From contig NZ_JAIKXF010000064.1 in NCBI RefSeq assembly GCF_024684275.1, forward strand, positions 1-39,300: a DNA stretch of 39,300 nt, given 5' to 3'. The position numbers and the translations under genes were made by a program. The notes beneath the pieces were generated by a model that saw only the letters and a program-made list of their open reading frames with translations, had not been told where the DNA came from and ran no database searches. Positions 24,912 to 33,237 of the stretch are shown here, piece by piece. Source of the stretch: Ruminococcus sp. (GTDB lineage Bacteria; Bacillota_A; Clostridia; Oscillospirales; Ruminococcaceae). Every line of letters begins with the position of its first letter. The stretch's first letter is position 1.

Positions 24912-25970
24912 TTGGAAAGAAATCTTATGAAGGGCAACGAAGCGCTGGCAGAGGCTGCTATCAGAGCAGGCTGTAAATGCTTCTTCGGTTATCCTATAAC
25001 TCCTCAGACAGAGCTTGCCGCTTATATGGCAAAGCGTATGCATAAGGCAGGCGGCGTATTCTTACAGGCAGAGTCCGAGATCGCTGCTATCAACATGGTA
25101 CTCGGCGCTGCTTCAACAGGCGTCCGTGCAATGACATCATCATCTTCACCCGGAATCTCACTGAAGAGTGAAGGTGTTTCATACATAGCAGGTTCAGACC
25201 TTCCTGCTGTTATCATCAACGTTGAAAGAGGCGGCCCCGGTCTGGGCGGTATCCAGCCTTCACAGGCTGACTACTGGCAGGCTACAAAGGCTCTCGGTCA
25301 CGGCGACTTCCAGCTTCTGGTATATGCACCTGCTTCAGTACAGGAAATGGTAGACTACGTTGTCAAGGCTTTCGACCGCGCTGACAAGTACCGTATGCCT
25401 GCAATGATCCTTGCAGACGGACTTCTCGGACAGATGATGGAGCCTGTTACATTCCCTGAGATCAACCCTAACGCTTACGATAAGAGCGGCTGGGCTGCAA
25501 ACGGTCACAAGATGCAGAGAGAGCACCACATCATCAACTCCCTCTACCTCAAGCCAGATGAGCTCGAGAATTCTATCCTTGACCGTTACAAGAGATACGA
25601 GATAATCAAGGAGACAGAGACCGAGGCTGAGCTTTATCTCACCGAGGACTGCGATATCCTTGTATGCGCATTCGGCGCAACTGCAAGAGTTGCAAAGTCT
25701 GCTGTAAATGACGCAAGAGCACAGGGCATCAAGGCTGGTCTCTTCCGTCCTAAGACACTTTGGCCTTTCCCTGTAAAGGAGATCAATGAGGCTGCTAAGA
25801 GCGCTAAGAAGCTTCTCAGTGTTGAAATGTCAATGGGACAGATGATAGAGGATATCAAGCTTGCTATCAACTGCTCAAAGCCTGTAGAGTTCTACGGAAG
25901 AACAGGCGGCGTAATCCCAACACCTGCTGAGGTACTGGGCGAGATCAAGAAAATAGGAGGTGCTCTCTGA
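24912..25970 (+). CDS. vorB: 2-oxoacid:ferredoxin oxidoreductase alpha subunit (KorA/VorB family)
   Basis: Alpha subunit of an enzyme that oxidatively decarboxylates a 2-oxo acid to an acyl-CoA, reducing ferredoxin, or runs in reverse. The 352-residue protein combines the pyrimidine-binding domain (FFGYPITPQTELA, QAESEIAAINMVLGA, TSSSSPGISLKSEG) with the middle domain (LVCAFGATARVAKSA). TTG at 24912 is the preferred start: it gives MERNLMKGNEA, which matches the family's N-terminus, with GAAAGGAGC upstream. ATG at 24927 is the alternative. Whether the substrate is 2-oxoglutarate or branched-chain 2-oxo acids cannot be decided by eye. Confidence 0.9.
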   Translation: MERNLMKGNEALAEAAIRAGCKCFFGYPITPQTELAAYMAKRMHKAGGVFLQAESEIAAINMVLGAASTGVRAMTSSSSPGISLKSEGVSYIAGSDLPAVIINVERGGPGLGGIQPSQADYWQATKALGHGDFQLLVYAPASVQEMVDYVVKAFDRADKYRMPAMILADGLLGQMMEPVTFPEINPNAYDKSGWAANGHKMQREHHIINSLYLKPDELENSILDRYKRYEIIKETETEAELYLTEDCDILVCAFGATARVAKSAVNDARAQGIKAGLFRPKTLWPFPVKEINEAAKSAKKLLSVEMSMGQMIEDIKLAINCSKPVEFYGRTGGVIPTPAEVLGEIKKIGGAL

Positions 25971-26743
25971 TGGCTGTAGTATTTGAAAGACCAAAGTCAC
26001 TTATTGACATTCCTACACACTACTGCCCCGGATGTACACACGGTATAGTTCACAGGATACTCTGTGAGGTCATCGACGAAATGGGTATCGAGGGCGATAC
26101 TATCGGAGTATGTCCTGTTGGCTGCTCTGTTATGGCATATGATTACTTCAACTGTGATATGATCGAGGCTGCACACGGCCGTGCACCGGCTGTTGCAACA
26201 GGCGTTAAGCGTACAAACCCCGATAAGTTCGTATTTACATATCAGGGCGACGGCGACCTTGCTGCTATCGGTACTGCCGAGACAGTTCACGTTGCTACAA
26301 GAGGCGAGAATATCGTCGTTATCTTCATCAACAACACTATCTACGGAATGACAGGCGGTCAGATGGCTCCTACAACACTTCCCGGACAGGTAACACAGAC
26401 CACACCTTTCGGAAGAAGCCCTGAGCTCGCAGGCTATCCTGTAAAGGTATGCGAGATGCTCTCAACACTTACAGGTACAGCTTATGCTGAGCGTGTTGCA
26501 GTTGACAGCGTTCCTCACATCAAGGCTGCAAAGAAGGCTATCCGCAAGGCATTCGAGAACCAGAAGGCAGGTAAGGGATTCTGTATCGTAGAGGTTCTTT
26601 CAACTTGTCCTACAAACTGGGGACTTGCTCCTCTTGACGCTATCAAGAGACTTCAGGACGAAATGATCCCATACTATCCTCTCGGCGTATACAAGGACGT
26701 TGAAGAGGGCGTATTCCCAAAGGCAGAAGGAGGTAACGAGTAA
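25970..26743 (+). CDS. korB: 2-oxoacid:ferredoxin oxidoreductase beta subunit (thiamine-binding)
   Basis: Thiamine-diphosphate subunit, 257 residues. CPGCTHGIVHR near the N-terminus, GVCPVGCSV, HGRAPAVATGVKR, the diphosphate/magnesium motif GDGDLAAIG and NNTIYGMTGGQMAPTT are all family hallmarks. The start overlaps the alpha-subunit stop by one base, and the gamma gene overlaps its own stop the same way, so all three are translationally coupled. Codons are strongly biased toward a preferred set (GGC, GCT, ACA, AAG), suggesting high expression. Confidence 0.92.
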   Translation: MAVVFERPKSLIDIPTHYCPGCTHGIVHRILCEVIDEMGIEGDTIGVCPVGCSVMAYDYFNCDMIEAAHGRAPAVATGVKRTNPDKFVFTYQGDGDLAAIGTAETVHVATRGENIVVIFINNTIYGMTGGQMAPTTLPGQVTQTTPFGRSPELAGYPVKVCEMLSTLTGTAYAERVAVDSVPHIKAAKKAIRKAFENQKAGKGFCIVEVLSTCPTNWGLAPLDAIKRLQDEMIPYYPLGVYKDVEEGVFPKAEGGNE

Positions 26744-27276
26744 TGGCTACTACAGAAATTCTCCTTGCTGGCTTCGGCGGACAGGGTATCCTTTTCGCAG
26801 GCAAGATCCTTGCATACTGCGGACTTATGGACAATAAGGAGCTCTCATGGCTTCCTTCATACGGTCCTGAGATGAGAGGCGGTACCTGCAACTGTTCAGT
26901 TACTATCTCCGATGATCCTATCGGTTCACCTCTCGTTGTTACACCACATCTTCTTATCGCTATGAACCAGCCTTCATTCGACAAGTTTGTAAGCAGTGTT
27001 CGTCCAGGCGGTAAGGTATTCTTCGACAGCACTATGATAGAGCCTGCTACAGACAGAACAGACATCGAGCTGTATGGTATCCCTTCACAGCAGATGGCTG
27101 ACGATAACAACCTCAAGGGCGGCTCAAACATTATTCTTCTCGGCAAGCTCCTCAAGGAGACAAACATCTGCTCGCTTGAGACAATGCAGAAGGCTATTGA
27201 AAAGGTAGTTCCGCCTAAAAAGGCAGCACTTATCCCTAACAACTTCAAGGCAATCGAGCTTGGCATGAACGCATAA
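26743..27276 (+). CDS. korC: 2-oxoacid:ferredoxin oxidoreductase gamma subunit
   Basis: A 177-residue gamma subunit. It has the Rossmann-like start ILLAGFGGQGILFAGKIL, the YGPEMRGGTCNCSV motif and NQPSFDKF typical of the catalytic gamma domain that helps bind CoA. GGAGGTAAC lies before the ATG. It completes a four-subunit enzyme with the delta, alpha and beta genes upstream. A clear terminator follows 5 bases later. Confidence 0.92.
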   Translation: MATTEILLAGFGGQGILFAGKILAYCGLMDNKELSWLPSYGPEMRGGTCNCSVTISDDPIGSPLVVTPHLLIAMNQPSFDKFVSSVRPGGKVFFDSTMIEPATDRTDIELYGIPSQQMADDNNLKGGSNIILLGKLLKETNICSLETMQKAIEKVVPPKKAALIPNNFKAIELGMNA

Positions 27277-27280
27277 TTTC

Positions 27281-27312
27281 AAAGGCTATCGGTTTATCCG
27301 ATAGCCTTTTTT
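27281..27312 (+). terminator. Terminator of the oxidoreductase operon
   Basis: AAAGGCTATCGG (27281-27292) pairs with CCGATAGCCTTT (27298-27309), loop TTTAT, then T run. Confidence 0.92.
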
Positions 27313-27349
27313 GCTGTTTGATCGCGGCGGAATGTGCTTTTATACAAGC

Positions 27350-27375
27350 AAAGCTCCCGAAAAATCGGGAGCTTT
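27350..27375 (-). terminator. Terminator of the TPM/zinc-ribbon pair
   Basis: AAAGCTCCCGA (27350-27360) and TCGGGAGCTTT (27365-27375) form an 11-bp stem 13 bases after the minus-strand stop. Confidence 0.82.
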
Positions 27376-27387
27376 CTGTTTATTTTA

Positions 27388-28302
27388 TTATCTGTGGTGA
27401 CCGCCGCCGCCGTGACTTCCGCTGCTGTGATGACCGCCGCCGCCGCTGCGATGACTGCCGCCGCCTCCACCGCTGCTGCTTGATGAGATCCTGTGTCTTG
27501 TCTGATATGTACGGATATGATTATCGGACTTCTGTGTAAAGTTTACAGAGTCCTTTGACAGGTAAACGCTGGGATTGGTCTTTGCCTTAAAGGTGTAGTG
27601 CCTCTTTGAGATGAGGAACGTGATAAGGGCTGTGACAAGTCCTATGATAGCTGAAGCAAACCATATGGGAAGCAGTACCCTCAGTGGTTTTCTTGTTGTT
27701 ACATAAAGCTTATCGCCTTTATAGTAGATATAAGTGCCCTTTGACTCGTCGTGGTAATAATGAGAGGTATTTCCGTTATTTGCGTATACGCTGAGCTGAT
27801 TGAGAAACTCCACAACAGCATCATATATCTGGTCGCTTTCATATGATGAGCCCGAGGAAGGGAGGTAAAGGTCCATGTGGCTGAAGATGCTCTCCCTGTT
27901 TTCCTCATAGAGAAGTATAGCCTTTCCTGATGTGGATATATAGTCGTAAGCAGGCACCTTGCTGGAAAGGTCAAGGTAATACATAAGACCGTCGGTATCT
28001 GGCTGGAAAAATGCTTCATATGTACAGTCGCAGAAATCCTTTGTCTCATAGTCGCTGCGGTATGTACCGTTTACATAGATGAGGATATTCATTTCCAGCT
28101 CTTTGGCTTTCTGCTGTATCATTTCATCAAGCTCTTGTCTCTGAGTGTCCGAGAACAGATTCTTGTCATCGTGCAGGAAAGAGTCCTGATAATTGCCGTT
28201 CCAGCCTGCATAGTTATTTGGCGGCTCTGAGCAGCCGGTCAGCGCCATAAGCATACACAGACACATTATGGCTGTCATTATAAGCGATAAAAGGCGTTTC
28301 AT
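27388..28302 (-). CDS. TPM-domain lipoprotein with Gly/Ser/His-rich tail
   Basis: A 304-residue surface protein. The signal ends in lipobox LTGC (~22). A domain at ~35-175 resembles TPM/YgcG: LFSDTQRQELDEMIQQKAKE, then NILIYV and Y-A-I/L-L-type strands. One membrane helix follows near residues 210-235. The last ~35 residues are almost only Gly, Ser, His and Arg, as in YgcG-like proteins. GGAGGTG upstream and the TGATG overlap with the preceding gene's stop support the start at 28302. A reading from 28365 would lie inside that neighbour. The function of bacterial TPM proteins in this setting is not established. Confidence 0.75.
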   Translation of the reverse strand: MKRLLSLIMTAIMCLCMLMALTGCSEPPNNYAGWNGNYQDSFLHDDKNLFSDTQRQELDEMIQQKAKELEMNILIYVNGTYRSDYETKDFCDCTYEAFFQPDTDGLMYYLDLSSKVPAYDYISTSGKAILLYEENRESIFSHMDLYLPSSGSSYESDQIYDAVVEFLNQLSVYANNGNTSHYYHDESKGTYIYYKGDKLYVTTRKPLRVLLPIWFASAIIGLVTALITFLISKRHYTFKAKTNPSVYLSKDSVNFTQKSDNHIRTYQTRHRISSSSSGGGGGSHRSGGGGHHSSGSHGGGGHHR

Positions 28303-29357
28303 CAGAGGGTAGCACCTCCTATCACAGCACAGACAGCTGCAACTGCTGCTCCTAAGCCGAGACAAGCCAGCCAGAGCCTGCCCTTTGAAAGGGGCGGAGT
28401 ACCTGCAAGCTTTCCTGTCTGACCGTTTATGGCAAATTCATATACCTTATCCTTATACTTATAGGACATGAACCACACAGGGAGCAGCATATAGCTCCAG
28501 TTGGTCTGCTTTATGCTGTAATCCTGTATCATAGGCGAAACGCTGCTATAACCCTTTATGGTATCACTTATAAGTGAAGCCGTCGCCTGAGTTGCACGGA
28601 CGCGGATACGCGGAAATACCGCTGCCTTGTCCACGTCGTACTTATCTGCATAGAAGCCGCTGAGATAGGACATTGAGAAGTCTTTAAGCTCTCTGTAGTC
28701 ATAGGGCTCGATAGACTCCATGAGCAGGTCGTCTATCTTTGTCTCTCCGTCAGCAGGGATACCTCTTGTAGTGAGATTTCCGCGGCGGATAACGTCATAT
28801 TCCTGAATTTCGGTCACGCGATAGTCTCCCGATGTCCAGCTTCTGGTCTTTTGACCTTTAGCATGGTAATCCACGCTGATATTGCAGTCAGCCACCCAGA
28901 ACGGCACATAAAGACCTGTAAGCTTTTCCAGCTGCTGCTTTGATTTGAATTCCTTTGGCACGAACCAGCGCTTGCCTATCCACTTCCTGAAGATGGATAT
29001 AGCGTTGTCTTTTGTGAGCTTGAAGCCGATGACCTTGTCGGGCTTGAATTCGCCGCCCATTTTGCCTGCTAATATAACAGGATTGTGGCAGTAATAGCAG
29101 AACGTAGCTGTCTGCTGGTCATCAGCCATAATTTCAGCACCGCAGCTCTTGCAGTGATACAGATTTGTGTGATTTGCAAAGTCCTCCTGTAACTGAACAG
29201 TCTCCTGAGGGATACTGTTTTCAGTATTTGCACAGAGCTCTTTTATTTCCTCTACCGTAAATGCACTGAGACAGTATTCACATTCCAGCTTTTGTGACGC
29301 AGGATTGAACTTCAGGTCTGCCATGCAATTGGGGCATTTATATTCAACTGATTCCAA
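28302..29357 (-). CDS. Zinc-ribbon membrane protein paired with the TPM lipoprotein
   Basis: A 351-residue protein. The N-terminal zinc ribbon CPNCMADL...CEYCLSAF (Cys at ~9, 12, 30, 33) is followed by a second ribbon CKSCGAE...CYYCHNP (~70-95), so eight Cys are available for two zinc ions. The central part is soluble with many aromatic strands (FVPKEFKSKQQLEKLTGLYV, PFWVADCN, YMLLPVWFMSYKYKDK). It ends with one hydrophobic helix. Such proteins are often labelled helicase-like or TFIIB-type zinc ribbon from the N-terminus alone, but no helicase motif is present. It is coupled to the TPM gene by TGATG overlap, and the two probably form a membrane module. Confidence 0.78.
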   Translation of the reverse strand: MESVEYKCPNCMADLKFNPASQKLECEYCLSAFTVEEIKELCANTENSIPQETVQLQEDFANHTNLYHCKSCGAEIMADDQQTATFCYYCHNPVILAGKMGGEFKPDKVIGFKLTKDNAISIFRKWIGKRWFVPKEFKSKQQLEKLTGLYVPFWVADCNISVDYHAKGQKTRSWTSGDYRVTEIQEYDVIRRGNLTTRGIPADGETKIDDLLMESIEPYDYRELKDFSMSYLSGFYADKYDVDKAAVFPRIRVRATQATASLISDTIKGYSSVSPMIQDYSIKQTNWSYMLLPVWFMSYKYKDKVYEFAINGQTGKLAGTPPLSKGRLWLACLGLGAAVAAVCAVIGGATL

Positions 29358-29405
29358 AATAGATCATCTCCCTCATTAACGAAGTCGGCAGAAACCGACA
29401 AATAT

Positions 29406-29434
29406 ATTTTACCATACCGCACAGTTTTTTTCAA
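29406..29434 (-). promoter_or_regulatory. Promoter of the zinc-ribbon/TPM pair
   Basis: On the minus strand TTGAAA (29434-29429) and TAAAAT (29411-29406) are 17 bases apart. A GTCGG/CCGAC hairpin (29384-29399) lies in the leader. Confidence 0.65.
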
Positions 29435-29493
29435 GAGAAATAATAAAATTTAACATCTTTTCTTTGACAAAGAAAATAACTTTTTGTTTAGCC

Positions 29494-29522
29494 TTGACAA
29501 AATAAATAAAATCCAATATAAT
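29494..29522 (+). promoter_or_regulatory. Promoter of citrate synthase
   Basis: A perfect TTGACA (29494-29499) and TATAAT (29517-29522) are spaced by 17 bases, about 54 bases before the ATG. Confidence 0.85.
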
Positions 29523-29575
29523 TGTAATATGTATATTTTTCAATACAATCCGTAAAAAGAAAGGGATGACGATAC

Positions 29576-30943
29576 ATGAGATACAAATTTTCAGACATCA
29601 CACCAGAGATCACAAAACTTGCTGATATGTCGCTTGAAGGCTATAAAATAGATCCCGAGCTCTATACACAGTATGATGTAAAGCGCGGACTCAGAGATAT
29701 AAATGGCAACGGAGTAGTTGCAGGTCTTACCAACATCAGCACTATCAAAGTGATAGACAGCGGTGACGGAATGCCGAATCACGGCGACGGCAAGCTGTAT
29801 TACAGAGGAATTGACGTAGAGGATATCGTCGCAGGTTTCATAAAGGAAAAGCGGTTCGGCTTTGAAGAGACTGTATATCTTCTTCTTTTCGGAAAAATGC
29901 CCTCAGAGCACGAGCTTATCGAGTTTCGCAAGATACTTGCGGACTTCCGCGAGCTTCCCTCAAACTTTATGAGAGATGTGATTATGAAGGCTCCCACGGA
30001 CAATATGATGAATACCCTTGCAAAGAGCGTTCTTGCCTTGTATTCCTATGACGATAAAGCAAACAATATATCAGTGCCAAATGTGCTGAGACAGAGCATA
30101 GAGCTTATAACACTTTTCCCTGTGCTTGCGGTGTATGCATATCATGCCTACAGGTACGCAAGACTCGGTGGAGACCTTTTCATACACAGTCCCAAGCCTG
30201 AGCTTTCCATAGCTGAGAATATACTCTATATGCTCCGTGAGGACGGAAGGTATACCGAGCTTGAAGCGCGTATACTTGACTTGGCGCTGGTACTCCATGC
30301 AGAGCACGGCGGCGGAAACAACTCAACATTCACTGTTCATGTTGTGTCCTCGTCGGGAACTGATACCTATTCTGCTATAGCGGCTGCTCTGGGTTCGCTG
30401 AAGGGACCTAAGCACGGCGGTGCAAACATCAAGGTAGCTATGATGTTTGACGATATGAAGCAGAATGTCAGTGACTGGACTGACGAGGATGAGGTAAAGG
30501 ATTATCTGAGGAAGCTTCTCCACAAGGAGGCATTCGACCACGCAGGTCTTATCTATGGCATGGGACACGCAGTATACTCTCAGTCCGATCCGAGAGCGAA
30601 GGTGTTCAAGGGCTTTGTTGAGAAGCTCAGCTCCGAAAAGAACAGGCATGAGGAATTTGCGCTGTATTCGCTGGTTGAGAGGCTTGCACCCGAGGTCATC
30701 GCCGAGGAGCGCCGCATATACAAGGGAGTCTGTGCCAACGTGGATTTCTACAGCGGCTTTGTATATCGTATGCTGGGCATACCCGACGAGTTGTTCACAC
30801 CGCTTTTTGCAACAGCGAGAATATCGGGCTGGTCTGCACACAGAATAGAGGAGCTTATAAACTCCAACAAGATAATCCGTCCTGCATATAAGGCAATATC
30901 GCCGATGCGTGAGTATACCGACATGGAAAACAGAATGGACTGA
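29576..30943 (+). CDS. gltA: Citrate synthase
   Basis: Condenses acetyl-CoA and oxaloacetate to citrate; likely the entry to 2-oxoglutarate and glutamate synthesis in an anaerobe with an incomplete cycle. It is 455 residues, with an ~45-residue N-terminal extension ahead of the core, as in clostridial enzymes. GKLYYRGIDVEDIV, catalytic His in LHAEHGGGNNSTF, KGPKHGGANIKV with the second His, and GHAVYSQSDPRAK with the Asp/Arg cluster are intact. AAGAAAGGGATGACGA precedes the ATG at 29576. The 3' gap carries intergenic repeat elements. Confidence 0.95.
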   Translation: MRYKFSDITPEITKLADMSLEGYKIDPELYTQYDVKRGLRDINGNGVVAGLTNISTIKVIDSGDGMPNHGDGKLYYRGIDVEDIVAGFIKEKRFGFEETVYLLLFGKMPSEHELIEFRKILADFRELPSNFMRDVIMKAPTDNMMNTLAKSVLALYSYDDKANNISVPNVLRQSIELITLFPVLAVYAYHAYRYARLGGDLFIHSPKPELSIAENILYMLREDGRYTELEARILDLALVLHAEHGGGNNSTFTVHVVSSSGTDTYSAIAAALGSLKGPKHGGANIKVAMMFDDMKQNVSDWTDEDEVKDYLRKLLHKEAFDHAGLIYGMGHAVYSQSDPRAKVFKGFVEKLSSEKNRHEEFALYSLVERLAPEVIAEERRIYKGVCANVDFYSGFVYRMLGIPDELFTPLFATARISGWSAHRIEELINSNKIIRPAYKAISPMREYTDMENRMD

Positions 30944-30988
30944 TATAAATCATAATTTAACGCCTTTGGCGTCCCGAAAAATTGGTAT

Positions 30989-31062
30989 TGTAGGGGCGAA
31001 CATTGTTCGCCCGTGTCAAAATTGATGTGTATGTTTGCGGGCGCACATTGTGCGCCCCTACA
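30989..31062. repeat. 74-bp palindromic element with TGTAGGGGCG ends
   Basis: TGTAGGGGCG (30989-30998) and CGCCCCTACA (31053-31062) are perfect 10-bp inverted ends. Each end continues as a small palindrome (CGAACATTGTTCG; GCGCACATTGTGCGC). Same kind as 14760-14832. It lies between gltA and the epimerase gene. Confidence 0.8.
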
Positions 31063-31121
31063 TCATTAAATTTTGATTTTTCTTATAAAGCGAATAAAAA
31101 TCCGAAAGGAATGTGATAAAA

Positions 31122-32135
31122 ATGAACAATACAGCAGAATTATTCGACTGGAAAGGCATGACCTGCGTAAAACTCAGCGCAGGCGGCTATGAAGCATGGG
31201 TGGCAAACGAGATAGGCTCAAATGTTATCCGTCTGCGCGATAATGTCAACGGTCTGGAGTTCTTCCGTTTCGTTGAGAGCAATACCCCCGACGTTATCAA
31301 GCAGTCCGCAGAGGTATGGGGACTTCCCACACTGTACCTGCCAAACCGATTTGCAGACGGCGTACTCAAAACATCTGACGCAGTATATCAGCTCCCTGTC
31401 AACGAGCCTGCACCATATAACAACCATATCCACGGATTCCTCCACAAGAGAGTCCATGAGGTCGTTGAGTACAAGGCTGATGACAACTGCGCGTGGGTAA
31501 AGACACGTTACGTATACGACGAAAAGGACGAGTTCTTCAAGTATCTCCCTGTACGCTTCACAGCAGAGTACACATTTACTCTTTCTGAGCAGGGATTTGA
31601 GCAGAATATCCGCTTTATCAACACAGACGGCGAAAAGGTGCTTCCTATGTCGCTGGCTTCACATACAACGATCAATTCGCCCTTCGTTGACGGTGCAAAG
31701 GAGGAGGATATCCGCCTGACAGTGCCGATAGGCAAGCGCTGTGAGCTCAATGAGCGATGTCTGCCCACAGGTCAGCTCAAGGTGCCTACCATGCACGATT
31801 TAGAGTACAGAAACGGTGCTAATAAGCCTGTATTGCAGGTAGTTGATAACGAGATGTACTTCGGCGAGTATATAGACCTTGACGGCGAGAAGTTCCACGG
31901 CGTTATCGCTGAGGATACTGCAAGCGGCAAGAAGCTCTGCTATGAGGTATCCGAGGAGTACGGCTTCTGGATAATCTGGAATGACCGCGGTTTCAACCAT
32001 TATTTCTGCCCCGAGCCCATGACAGCAATGATAGACGCTCCGAACCTTAGTATGCCTGCTGATGTAACAGGCTACCGTGAGGTAAAGCCGGGCGATGTAT
32101 TCGAGGCACACGAGAGATTCTTCACTAAGAAGTGA
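31122..32135 (+). CDS. Aldose 1-epimerase-like (galactose mutarotase superfamily) protein
   Basis: A 337-residue beta-sandwich protein. LPNRFADG, NNHIHGFLH (the NxxHG His) and SLASHTTIN (the second, proton-donor His) match mutarotases, and several Glu near the C-terminus (CPEPMTA, YREVKPGD) could be the base. It probably interconverts anomers of a sugar, which fits the cellobiose phosphorylase one gene downstream: glucose and glucose-1-phosphate metabolism. ATG at 31122 is chosen; GTG at 31113 is too close to the AAAGGA site. Its TGA stop lies in the first unit of a 7-nt repeat array. Confidence 0.82.
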   Translation: MNNTAELFDWKGMTCVKLSAGGYEAWVANEIGSNVIRLRDNVNGLEFFRFVESNTPDVIKQSAEVWGLPTLYLPNRFADGVLKTSDAVYQLPVNEPAPYNNHIHGFLHKRVHEVVEYKADDNCAWVKTRYVYDEKDEFFKYLPVRFTAEYTFTLSEQGFEQNIRFINTDGEKVLPMSLASHTTINSPFVDGAKEEDIRLTVPIGKRCELNERCLPTGQLKVPTMHDLEYRNGANKPVLQVVDNEMYFGEYIDLDGEKFHGVIAEDTASGKKLCYEVSEEYGFWIIWNDRGFNHYFCPEPMTAMIDAPNLSMPADVTGYREVKPGDVFEAHERFFTKK

Positions 32136-32158
32136 TCAGTGAATAGTGATTAGTTAGG
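32131..32158 (+). repeat. 7-nt tandem array starting on the epimerase stop codon
   Basis: Units AGTGATC, AGTGAAT, AGTGATT, AGTTAGG. The stop TGA (32133-32135) is inside the first unit. A GCGCAG/CTGCGC hairpin (32161-32175) and a single TGTAGGGGCGG palindromic half (32176-32200) follow. Confidence 0.78.
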
Positions 32159-32234
32159 GAGCGCAGGCTCTGCGCTGTAGGGGCGGATATTATCCGCCCT
32201 TTATGGTTTTATCAGATACGGAAAGGAACATACT

Positions 32235-32873
32235 ATGAGATATTTCAGAATAACTGCAATACTATGCGCAACAGCAATATTTGCACTTAACACAGGCTGT
32301 ACTCAGGAGTCCCCCGAGTCAAGAATTACCGAGCCGACTACAGCTGCAACGACAGCAGCCGAGGTACAGGCAACGTCTGCTGTCGAAGCTGTGGCTGAAA
32401 CAACTGCCGAATCAAAGGAGCTTGACCTGAGCAAGCTCAGCACCTTTGAGCTTAGCTCCGAAGACTTGCATGACGGCGTATGGGACACGGTCATAACCAA
32501 GACCGAAAAGGGCGAAAACCGTTCACCTCAGCTCTCATGGAAGCCTGTTGACGGCGCTTCATGCTATGCTGTATTTATGATAGATACCTCCGCAGGCAAC
32601 TGGCTGCACTGGAAGTCCGTGACCGACAGCGAGACTGTTCTTCCTGCGGGCTGGGCGCCCCAAAGCGAGTACGTCGGACCTTATCCTCCCAGCGGAACTC
32701 ACGATTATGAGATATACGTGCTGGCGCTCAAAGAAAAGCCCGAGAGGATAAAGGGCTCATTTGACAACTCAAATCCAAAAATGCTGGAGTACGCCAAGGA
32801 AATAGACGGTGAAAAAGAGGATAATATCATATTCTACGGTCATCTTATGGGAACATATACCCACGGGGATTGA
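32235..32873 (+). CDS. Lipoprotein with PEBP/YbhB-like domain
   Basis: A 212-residue predicted lipoprotein. The signal ends in lipobox NTGC (~22), followed by an Ala/Thr/Glu-rich linker (to ~65), then a phosphatidylethanolamine-binding-protein (YbhB/YbcL) domain. RSPQLSWKPVDGASCYAVFM corresponds to the family SPxLSW..P, NWLHW to the pocket loop, and YVGPYPPSGTHDYEIYVLAL to the G-P-x-P-P-G/S-x-H segment. The ligand and role in bacteria are not known; surface location is inferred from the lipobox. GGAAAGGAAC lies upstream of the ATG. Confidence 0.85.
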   Translation: MRYFRITAILCATAIFALNTGCTQESPESRITEPTTAATTAAEVQATSAVEAVAETTAESKELDLSKLSTFELSSEDLHDGVWDTVITKTEKGENRSPQLSWKPVDGASCYAVFMIDTSAGNWLHWKSVTDSETVLPAGWAPQSEYVGPYPPSGTHDYEIYVLALKEKPERIKGSFDNSNPKMLEYAKEIDGEKEDNIIFYGHLMGTYTHGD

Positions 32874-33153
32874 ATCAAGGGCGGAGCTATCCATTCTTTA
32901 AGTTATTAATAATTAGTGATTAGTGATTAGTTAGAGAATGCCTTCTGAACGCCCGTGTATAGTATAAATGTGCCATAAGCGATGTGCAATTATCGTTTTC
33001 GGTGAAAGTGAGCGCGCGAAACAAGCGTCATCGTGGCAAGGGGGCGCAGGCACTGCGCTTGTCCACACGACTCCCGTAAATACGACAGAAAAGTAGGACA
33101 ATGTGCACAAAAAAGGACTTGAAAAAAATACAACGCAATTTTTGCCTAATCTA
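32874..33153. repeat. Intergenic repeats before cellobiose phosphorylase
   Basis: No gene is seen in this gap. It contains a 7-nt array (TTAGTGA units, 32913-32933). It also has a GC-rich stretch 32990-33090 with a GCGCAG/CTGCGC hairpin (about 33044-33058) matching the one at 32161-32175. AT-rich promoter DNA follows. Confidence 0.55.
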
Positions 33154-33182
33154 TTGTATTATATATAAAAATATGGTATAAT
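33154..33182 (+). promoter_or_regulatory. Promoter of cellobiose phosphorylase
   Basis: TTGTAT (33154-33159) and TATAAT (33177-33182) are 17 bases apart. A small GCGG/CCGC hairpin lies at about 33193-33207 in the 55-base leader. Confidence 0.7.
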
Positions 33183-33237
33183 AATACAAATGCGGTTTTT
33201 ATGCCGCCTTTGTCACCAAAAATAAAGGAGTATAATT

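Noticed and set aside
27350..27540. Plus-strand open frame over the Gly/Ser/His-rich tail
   Set aside because: It is the antisense of the low-complexity tail of the TPM lipoprotein, giving an Arg/Asp/Cys-rich nonsense product.
28302..29357. Helicase (PriA-like) call for the zinc-ribbon protein
   Set aside because: Only the Cys pairs resemble it; no Walker or helicase motif exists and it has a membrane helix.
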